Of a DNA stretch of 12,882 nt, positions 6,578 to 12,112 are shown in pieces; position 1 is the stretch's first letter; every line of letters starts with the position of its first letter. Location of the stretch: positions 1 through 12,882 of the forward strand of contig CAZFIJ010000067.1 in NCBI GenBank assembly GCA_964519515.1, in the 5' to 3' direction. Under the pieces are notes generated by a model. The model did not search any database, was not told the origin of the DNA, and was given only the letters and a program-made list of their open reading frames with translations. A program made the translations under genes and the position numbers. Source of the stretch: Korarchaeum sp964519515 (lineage in GTDB: Archaea; Korarchaeota; Korarchaeia; Korarchaeales; Korarchaeaceae).

Positions 6578-8500
6578 TCACTCTGGCCAGCCGAGCTTCC
6601 TCCTCTTCTCCCTTATGTGCTCTATCATCGCTTTAGCAGCTTTCTCCGGATCTGTCTCTACGAAGAACTTACCGCCGACTAAACTCTCAGCGTCCTTAGT
6701 CAGTAACTCAACGACTCTCTTAGAGCCTAGGACTGGAGGCACCGTCCCGAGGTGGACGAAGAGGCCGCTAGCCACGAAGTAGCTACCTATAGATACAGCT
6801 TTCTCACTGTACCACTCGGGAGCTGAGCCTGCGACTGGGAGATCGCTCATATCGACTCCTAAGTGGTTAGCTAGAGCAGCTAAAGCTACGAGCATCCTAC
6901 TGCAATCCACACAACTCCCCATGTGGAGGGCTGGAGGTATCCCGAGGGCCTTGCATATCTCTCTCAAACCGGGCCCAGCTAGTTCAGCAGCTTCTGGCTT
7001 GAAGAGGCCATGTTTAGCCATGGCTATCGCCCAGCAGCCGGTACCGACGACTAGGATATCGTTAGCTATCAGCTCCTTAGTTATCGCTACGTGAGAGCTA
7101 TCGTGCCTCACCTTCGGGTTAGTGCATCCCACGACCCCAGCTATCCCCTTTATCTTGCCGCTCTTGAGGGCGTCCGCCAGGGGCTCGAGAGTCCCTCCTA
7201 GTGCAGATAAGATGGCCTCGACGCTGAAGCCGACTACAGCTTCCATCTTCTCCTTCGGTATGAACACTCTCTCCTTCACCCTATTCTTGAAGTTCTCCAC
7301 AGCTACCCTCAGTATCTTCTTAGCGCTCTCCCTAGCGTTAGCTTTATCGAACTCTATGTGAATAGCTCCCGGTATCTTCGTCTTAGGCTCGGTCGTTATT
7401 ATCTTCGTGTGGTAGCATGAAGCCACATCCACTAGAGCGGGCATTAAGCACTGATAATCCACTATCACAGCCTCTAAAGCTCCAGTGATGACCGCTAGCT
7501 CCTGCTGGAGGAAGTTGCCGGCTATCGGGATCCCTAACCTCATCAACACTTCGTTGCCAGTACAACACATCCCGACTACGTTTATGCCCTCAGCTCCCAC
7601 GCTCTTAGCTAATTCTACCATCTCAGGGTCCTTAGCTACTTCAGCTATTTGCATCGATAACAATGGGTTGTGGCCGTGGACCATCACGTTGACTGAATCT
7701 TCCTTCAGAACGCCTAAATTAGCCCAGACCTTTATGGGCTTCGGCGTCCCGAACATTACATCGCTGAAGAGAGTAGCCATCATCGAACCGCTCCAACCAT
7801 CAGCTAGAGCTGCTCTCAATCCTTGAGCTATCAGATTGAGCGGATCAGCATCTACGCCCATATGAGTCCTGTGCATTATCTCAGTTACCTCTCTATCTAT
7901 AGCCCTAGGCGTTATCCCGAGTTTTCTCCATAGCTCCTTCCTCCTCTCGGGGGCATACGCGTTCAAGAACCTGAGGGGCGAATTATCAGGCTTACCGAAC
8001 TCCATCTCAGCTATCTCAACGACCTCCTTAGCGACTTCCGTTATGCTCTTTCCCTCGGTCTCTATTCCCAGGGCCTTCGCTATACCGAGTAACTTCTGCT
8101 CATCGACTATCTTGTAATCCTTGGCCCATCCATCCACTATCCCCCTGAAGACTTCCACTATATCCCTAGCGTGATCACTGTGGGAAGCTGCACCAGCAGC
8201 GAGAGCCCTCATGAGATTCCTAGCTACTATCGTATCAGCGTTAGCGCCACATATCCCCTTATCCGGACCGTAGCCGAAGGGATCTATCCTGCAGGGACCC
8301 ATGTTGCAGTTCCTGCAGCACACACCCAACAATCCGAAGCCGCATTGAGGCTGCTGCTTCAAGTATCTGTGCCAAGCGGTCTCAACGCCCTCTCTATCAG
8401 CTTTCTCAAGTAAAGGTAGGACCGTCGGATCTATCGATGCCTGCTGATAGAACTCCCTCTTAGTAGCTCTCAATACCCTCTCATACACTCTCTCCTCCAT
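6578..8500 (-). CDS. cooS: Anaerobic carbon-monoxide dehydrogenase catalytic subunit (Ni-Fe)
   Basis: A 640-residue CooS that interconverts CO plus water with CO2, two protons and two electrons. All metal ligands can be placed. Cys53 and Cys61 form the D-cluster between subunits. Cys62, 65, 70 and 84 form the B-cluster. The Ni-Fe C-cluster has His277 (GHNP), Cys313 (CCTGNE), Cys351 (DYQC), Cys459 (VGC), Cys489 (GTGC) and Cys530 (GSCVDC). His107 and Lys567 match the catalytic acid/base residues. Spacings agree with the Carboxydothermus enzyme as remembered, e.g. 38 residues between Cys313 and Cys351, 30 between 459 and 489, and 37 between 530 and Lys567. It is the monofunctional CooS type, not CdhA: the extra ferredoxin domain is absent and no ACS genes are nearby. 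A GGAGGTGATC site two bases before the ATG fixes the start. Confidence 0.97.
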   Translation of the reverse strand: MEERVYERVLRATKREFYQQASIDPTVLPLLEKADREGVETAWHRYLKQQPQCGFGLLGVCCRNCNMGPCRIDPFGYGPDKGICGANADTIVARNLMRALAAGAASHSDHARDIVEVFRGIVDGWAKDYKIVDEQKLLGIAKALGIETEGKSITEVAKEVVEIAEMEFGKPDNSPLRFLNAYAPERRKELWRKLGITPRAIDREVTEIMHRTHMGVDADPLNLIAQGLRAALADGWSGSMMATLFSDVMFGTPKPIKVWANLGVLKEDSVNVMVHGHNPLLSMQIAEVAKDPEMVELAKSVGAEGINVVGMCCTGNEVLMRLGIPIAGNFLQQELAVITGALEAVIVDYQCLMPALVDVASCYHTKIITTEPKTKIPGAIHIEFDKANARESAKKILRVAVENFKNRVKERVFIPKEKMEAVVGFSVEAILSALGGTLEPLADALKSGKIKGIAGVVGCTNPKVRHDSSHVAITKELIANDILVVGTGCWAIAMAKHGLFKPEAAELAGPGLREICKALGIPPALHMGSCVDCSRMLVALAALANHLGVDMSDLPVAGSAPEWYSEKAVSIGSYFVASGLFVHLGTVPPVLGSKRVVELLTKDAESLVGGKFFVETDPEKAAKAMIEHIREKRRKLGWPE

Positions 8501-8502
8501 AG

Positions 8503-8512
8503 GATCACCTCC
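8503..8512 (-). promoter_or_regulatory. Very strong Shine-Dalgarno site of cooS
   Basis: Minus-strand GGAGGTGATC is a ten-base match to the 3' end expected of 16S rRNA and stands two bases before the cooS ATG. The cooF stop TGA (8507-8505) lies inside it, which implies tight translational coupling and probably high CooS output. Confidence 0.7.
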
Positions 8513-9077
8513 CTATGAGAGAGAGGAAGCCAGAGGATGCCTTCTCGTAGATGACCCCTCCCACTACTCCTGTTATGAGCTCGAGAGCCCTCCTCCTCTT
8601 CTCCTCCATGAGGAGGTCCTCAGTCCTACCGAACCTGAGGGCGCCAGTCGGACAGGCCTCGACGCAGGCTGGCGGCAGCCCGGTCCTGAACCTATCGACG
8701 CAGTGATCACACTTGATCACCTTCCCGGCTCTACTGTAACTCGGGTGTCCGAATGGGCAAGCTAGCAGACATGTCCTACAGCCTATGCATTTAGAGGGAT
8801 CTGAGATCACGAATCCCTCATCTGTCCTCTGCATCGAGCCCGTCGGGCAGCTCTTGACGCATGGAGCTGGGTCGCAGTGCATACACCTCATGGGGACGTA
8901 AATACTATCAGCGACGACGACGCTCGTCCTAGGCTTAGGCCTAGGTTCCTCAAAGATAGAAGCATAAATAGACTTACTCAAGGAATGCTCAACGGCACAA
9001 GCTATCTCGCAGCTCCTACACCCGACGCAACGGGAGGGGTCTATATATATCAAGAATTCCTCGAGGGGTTGGGCCAT
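8505..9077 (-). CDS. cooF: CooF-type ferredoxin, four [4Fe-4S] motifs
   Basis: A 190-residue ferredoxin-like electron carrier with 16 ligand cysteines in four groups: CVGCRSCEIAC (17-27), CMHCDPAPCVKSC (65-77), CIGCRTCLLAC (97-107) and CDHCVDRFRTGLPPACVEAC (123-142). This is the CooF/HycB/DmsB layout, and 190 residues is about the length of Rhodospirillum CooF. In CO oxidisers CooF takes electrons from the CooS surface cluster and passes them to an energy-conserving hydrogenase. No hydrogenase is present here, and the likely acceptor is the MvhD-like/HdrA system. The C-terminal 30 residues carry no cysteine and look amphipathic, perhaps a docking tail. The ATG at 9077 is preceded by GGGGATC. 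It is the first gene of the operon, four bases ahead of cooS. A generic molybdoenzyme beta subunit is excluded mainly by context. Confidence 0.9.
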   Translation of the reverse strand: MAQPLEEFLIYIDPSRCVGCRSCEIACAVEHSLSKSIYASIFEEPRPKPRTSVVVADSIYVPMRCMHCDPAPCVKSCPTGSMQRTDEGFVISDPSKCIGCRTCLLACPFGHPSYSRAGKVIKCDHCVDRFRTGLPPACVEACPTGALRFGRTEDLLMEEKRRRALELITGVVGGVIYEKASSGFLSLIGR

Positions 9078-9096
9078 GCGATCCCCTATAATAAGG

Positions 9097-9137
9097 AGAA
9101 TTTACAGAAATTAAACATTCCGAATTTCAGATTTTCT
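9097..9137. promoter_or_regulatory. Dyad symmetric candidate operator over the cooF promoter
   Basis: The arm AGAATTTACAGAAATT (9097-9112) is an imperfect inverted copy of AATTTCAGATTTTCT (9123-9137), separated by 10 bases. The core CAGAAATT / AATTTCAG pairs at 7 of 8 positions. A TATA-like TTTAATT on the minus strand (9115-9109) overlaps the left arm and would start transcription near 9087, just before the SD-like GGGGATC and the cooF ATG. A dimeric winged-helix protein bound here would cover the TATA region. It fills most of the 66-base gap between the regulator-like gene and cooF. Confidence 0.45.
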
Positions 9138-9143
9138 TAAGGC

Positions 9144-10265
9144 TCATCCACTTGATTTTTCCACTGAGGAAAGACGGTATTTGTTAATAATTGATACTTT
9201 AAGTTCCCTATACCTCCTCACGAGCTCCTCGCACTCAGGCGTCAACCTGACGCCTCCCCTCAGGTAACCTCCTCTAGAGCTCGTGATCAAATTGAATCCC
9301 AAAATACTCTCCATCCTCCTTATCCTCTTGAATATAGATGATGGTGTCGCTCCAATAGCTCTAGCCGCTTGACTCAGGCTCCCGAGCTCCCCTATAAGTG
9401 AGAGCAGCTCTAGATCTCTCTCGTAAATTTCATTCCCCTCCTCAGTTATCAACTTGATGGAGGGGACGAGCTCCACTCTCCTCACCTCCCCTCTCTCGCA
9501 ACTCTCATTTAGTATGCGGACGGCCTCTAGAGGAGAGGGGTTGTGTTGAATGGGCACGTTGAACGGGCACCTACCCACTCTCCCCTCCGGATCCAGGTAG
9601 AGGAGCTTACACCCGATCTCACACCTCGGACCCTCGATCATCTTGAATGGGAAGTCCCCCTTGAAGGCTATCCTGACGTCGTAAACACTCATGAACTTCG
9701 CTACTCGCCTACCGATCTCCAAACTCCGGTCTGAGGGATCCTCGATCCGGGACGCTTTGAAGAGAGGAGGGGCTACCCATATCTCCAAGCCCATATCCTT
9801 AGCGAACTCTAGGATCGGGTTCAAATCTTCCCTCAAGCTCCGGAGGAACATTAGCTTCAGATCGGACCCATTTGAGACTAAGAACTTGAGGAGTTCCTTT
9901 GAGCCTCTGAGGTCTCTCACTGAGGATGAGAACACGAAAATCCTGCTCGCATAGAGGAGGGATTCCCACACCTTTCTGTCAGATCTAGTCCTTGCGGGGA
10001 CGAAGACAGTGGATCTGAGGCCCCTCTCGATAGGAGCGTTTATCAAGAGCGGGAGGGAGGGATGGAGCAGGGGATCTGGGCAGGAGAAGTATACCTCAGG
10101 CTTATATCCCTCCCCTATGAGTATGTCCAATAATAGCTCTAGGGAGGACTCCTTGAGATAAGTCTCACGAACTTCCTCACTCCAATTACAGTGGGAGCAG
10201 CTCAAATAACACTTACCAACAGCTCTGACGATGAGATCAACTTCTCTAGATGCTATTAACCCCAA
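9144..10265 (-). CDS. Radical-SAM-like protein fused to a ModE/LysR-type winged helix-turn-helix
   Basis: A 373-residue two-part protein. Residues 1 to about 240 resemble the MoaA/PqqE-type radical SAM fold. CYLSCSHC at 19-26 is a complete CxxxCxxC cluster motif. At the place of the usual GGEP SAM-binding motif stands SCPDPLLHP (61-69), so the GGE is replaced. CEIGC (215-219) with Cys233 in a DPEGRVGRCPFN context looks like a reduced SPASM/twitch auxiliary cluster site. Residues about 283-352 form a winged helix (SLSQAARAIGATPSSIFKRI, then LTPECEELVRRYREL) of the ModE/LysR N-terminal kind. This suggests an iron-sulfur-dependent DNA-binding regulator, or an enzyme tethered to DNA. The TTG start is set by GAGGTGAT five bases upstream and by the absence of other starts. 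It overlaps the V4R gene by 20 bases and precedes the CODH operon. Target and ligand are unknown. Confidence 0.78.
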   Translation of the reverse strand: MGLIASREVDLIVRAVGKCYLSCSHCNWSEEVRETYLKESSLELLLDILIGEGYKPEVYFSCPDPLLHPSLPLLINAPIERGLRSTVFVPARTRSDRKVWESLLYASRIFVFSSSVRDLRGSKELLKFLVSNGSDLKLMFLRSLREDLNPILEFAKDMGLEIWVAPPLFKASRIEDPSDRSLEIGRRVAKFMSVYDVRIAFKGDFPFKMIEGPRCEIGCKLLYLDPEGRVGRCPFNVPIQHNPSPLEAVRILNESCERGEVRRVELVPSIKLITEEGNEIYERDLELLSLIGELGSLSQAARAIGATPSSIFKRIRRMESILGFNLITSSRGGYLRGGVRLTPECEELVRRYRELKVSIINKYRLSSVEKSSG

Positions 10266-10806
10266 TTTCCATCACCTCAGCTGAGAACGTGCAGAAATCA
10301 TTCCCAGTGGCGGCGCAACTCTCCTCCACTAGGGGACCGGTCCTTATGCCGAAGATATCCTCAACGATCGCTGACAACATACCGGCTACGAAGTGGCAGA
10401 CCGGACCCTCAGCCCTCCTCCCCCTGGCCTCGAATGAATCCTTGACTGTGATCCTTATCCTACCCCTAGTCAACTCTATGCTCCTCACCTCACCGAAGCC
10501 TAAGGTTGAGAATATATCGCAAGCTATCTCGAAGATCCTCTTCCTTGTCAATTTACCCTCCTTGATCATCTTCATGACCCCTTTTTGGTTATGCTGCTTC
10601 ATCATACGGTAAGCAGAGTAATAAAGGACGGGTCTCAGGGCTTTCTCGCCCATGAGGGCGGATATACCTGACATGAAATCAGCCCACCACCTCGTGGACA
10701 TTATGATCACATCACGCAGGATTACTTCAGAGAACTCAGGCACATCGACCCTAGCGTAAAGGACGCCTCTCTTATCCGGCCAGTTCCTCACTTCCCTCAA
10801 ATACAT
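10246..10806 (-). CDS. V4R (4-vinyl reductase) domain protein, probable small-molecule sensor
   Basis: A 186-residue soluble protein. Its C-terminal half (about 90-176) matches the V4R pattern: GPVCHFVAGMLSAIVEDIFG at 134-153, followed by ESCAATGNDFCTF at 162-174, with Cys137, Cys164 and Cys172 in the conserved places. V4R domains are found as ligand-sensing parts of aromatic-responsive activators such as XylR/DmpR and in BchJ and archaeal one-domain proteins. They are thought to bind small hydrophobic or metal-linked ligands. The N-terminal 90 residues are helical and not recognised. There is no DNA-binding motif, but the next gene, overlapping by 20 bases, has one, so the two may form a sensor-regulator pair. 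The ATG at 10806 lies at the expected leaderless start about 26 bases from a TATA box, and no SD site is present. Confidence 0.8.
   Translation of the reverse strand: MYLREVRNWPDKRGVLYARVDVPEFSEVILRDVIIMSTRWWADFMSGISALMGEKALRPVLYYSAYRMMKQHNQKGVMKMIKEGKLTRKRIFEIACDIFSTLGFGEVRSIELTRGRIRITVKDSFEARGRRAEGPVCHFVAGMLSAIVEDIFGIRTGPLVEESCAATGNDFCTFSAEVMEIGVNSI
10271..10278 (-). promoter_or_regulatory. Shine-Dalgarno site fixing the TTG start of the radical-SAM-HTH gene
   Basis: Minus-strand GAGGTGAT followed by GGAAA leads to the TTG at 10265. It lies inside the end of the V4R gene, so the two proteins are translationally linked. Confidence 0.6.
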
Positions 10807-10825
10807 ATCTGATTGACAATTCAGA

Positions 10826-10835
10826 CCTTAAAAAG
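10826..10835 (-). promoter_or_regulatory. TATA box of the V4R / radical-SAM-HTH transcript
   Basis: Minus-strand CTTTTTAAGG is centred about 25 bases upstream of the ATG at 10806, which predicts a leaderless mRNA. An imperfect palindrome CTGATTGACAATTCAG (10809-10824) lies between the box and the start codon and shares the half-site AATTCAG with the cooF dyad (AATTTCAG). Confidence 0.5.
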
Positions 10836-10947
10836 TTACTCTGCCGCGATCGGCTTGGATCACATGTAAAAATTTTTGAATTTTGAGTTAATTAGTTATC
10901 AGATGCACAGCTCCTCCCTCCCTCAAGCATCATTGGGAGATATGAAA

Positions 10948-10955
10948 CTTTATAG
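10948..10955 (+). promoter_or_regulatory. TATA box of the aminotransferase-MFS operon
   Basis: CTTTATAG on the plus strand is centred about 33 bases before the ATG at 10985, giving a predicted leader of only some 7 bases. The core TTTATAG is the same heptamer as in the Lrp-gene promoter. Confidence 0.5.
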
Positions 10956-10984
10956 TACTGCCACTAGATGCCCGAGGCTTCAGT

Positions 10985-12112
10985 ATGAGAGTCAAGCCTT
11001 TCCTCGTAGAGAGGTTCATGAGCTCTTACGAACACTTAGCTAAATTCAATATAGCTGAGACTTGCGTCGCTCCATTCAAGCTCAGCGAACTCTTGAGTTT
11101 GATCGGTAGGGATCTAATGGAGGAGCTCAAGGATTTAGTCCTCGATTACGGTTACACTGAGGGCCTCCCTGAGTTGAGGGAGGGTATAGCTAAGCTCTAC
11201 AAGAAGTTAGAGCCTGATGAAATCCTCATAACGAAAGGAGCAATAGATGCAAATTTCCAGGTATTCTACACATTATTAGAGCCAGGAGATAAAGTAGTAT
11301 CTATTTTCCCAGCTTATCAACAGCTATACAGCGCGCCTGAATCCTTAGGGGCTGAAGTGAATCTTCTAGAGCTGAAGGAGGAGGGATCGTGGCTCCCCGA
11401 TCTAGGTGAACTAGAGAGGAAGGTAGACGAGAGGACTAAGTTAGTCGTGATAAATAACCCGCACAATCCGACTGGCAGTCTGATAGATGAGAAGACCCTT
11501 AGGGAGATAATAAGGATAGTGGAGGATTCGGGCTCCCGCCTCCTCTGCGATGAATCTTATCATGGCCTCTTCTTAGATGGAAGCTCAGTCCCATCAGCCG
11601 CAGACCTCAGCGAGAGAGTAGTAGTGACGAGATCTTTCTCAAAGCCCCTATCCATGACGGGCTTGAGGCTGGGGTGGATAGCGACTAGGGATAGAGAGCT
11701 AATAGAGGAGATAAAGCTCCGAAGGGATTACATGTCGATAAGCAATAGCGTTTTAGTTGAGAAGATAGCTGCGGAAGCTATGAAGAATGTCGAGAGGATA
11801 TACGAGAGGAGCCTCCGAATCTTGAGGGGGAATCTATCCATACTGAGGCAGTTGATTGAGAGCAGAGATTACTTACACTGGGTCCCACCTAGAGCTGGTA
11901 GCGTAGCTTTCCCAGGGTACGATCTAGATATAGGATCGGAGGAACTCGCTCTAAGGCTCCTGAAGGAGAAGGGAACCTTTTTAGTCCCGGGATCCTGTTT
12001 CGGTATCGAGAGACACGTGAGGATAGGGTTCGGGGCGAGGCCAGAGATCTTCGAGGAGGGCGTGAGGAGGCTAGGCGAGTTCTTAGATTCTATCCCGAAG
12101 GTGGGTAGATGA
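10985..12112 (+). CDS. PLP-dependent class I/II aminotransferase
   Basis: A 375-residue fold-type I PLP enzyme. NNPHNPTG at 157-164 holds the Asn that contacts the cofactor, DESY at 189-192 has the Asp that pairs with the pyridine nitrogen, SFSK at 217-220 gives the Schiff-base Lys220, and RLGW at 228-231 has the phosphate-binding Arg. A C-terminal HVRIGFG segment carries the Arg expected to bind the substrate carboxylate. Also typical of the class are GYTEGLPELREGIA near 56-69 and the ITKGA element near 82-86. The substrate is not evident. The sequence is closer in style to the diverse HisC/MalY-type archaeal aminotransferases than to aspartate aminotransferase. Its stop overlaps the ATG of the MFS gene, so transamination and transport may concern the same compound. 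It is transcribed divergently from the CODH-associated genes. Confidence 0.9.
   Translation: MRVKPFLVERFMSSYEHLAKFNIAETCVAPFKLSELLSLIGRDLMEELKDLVLDYGYTEGLPELREGIAKLYKKLEPDEILITKGAIDANFQVFYTLLEPGDKVVSIFPAYQQLYSAPESLGAEVNLLELKEEGSWLPDLGELERKVDERTKLVVINNPHNPTGSLIDEKTLREIIRIVEDSGSRLLCDESYHGLFLDGSSVPSAADLSERVVVTRSFSKPLSMTGLRLGWIATRDRELIEEIKLRRDYMSISNSVLVEKIAAEAMKNVERIYERSLRILRGNLSILRQLIESRDYLHWVPPRAGSVAFPGYDLDIGSEELALRLLKEKGTFLVPGSCFGIERHVRIGFGARPEIFEEGVRRLGEFLDSIPKVGR

Larger units (their letters stand above)
10807..10984. promoter_or_regulatory. Divergent promoter region between V4R gene and aminotransferase gene
   Basis: This 178-base AT-rich gap holds the two outward promoters listed separately, a perfect AAAAATTTTT palindrome (10868-10877) between them, and no ORF or RNA gene that can be recognised. 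It is the largest non-coding stretch in the window. Confidence 0.6.

Noticed and set aside
7383..7568. 61-residue minus-strand ORF
   Set aside because: It is an out-of-frame reading within cooS.
6578..8500. CooS as part of an acetyl-CoA synthase/decarbonylase complex (CdhA)
   Set aside because: At 640 residues it lacks the added ferredoxin region of CdhA, and no cdhB-E genes are next to it.
10250..10612. 120-residue plus-strand ORF
   Set aside because: It is antisense to the V4R gene, whose own conserved motifs explain the sequence.
10868..10877. AAAAATTTTT palindrome as a bidirectional terminator or operator
   Set aside because: A 10-base A/T palindrome is expected by chance in AT-rich promoter DNA, and nothing else supports a function.
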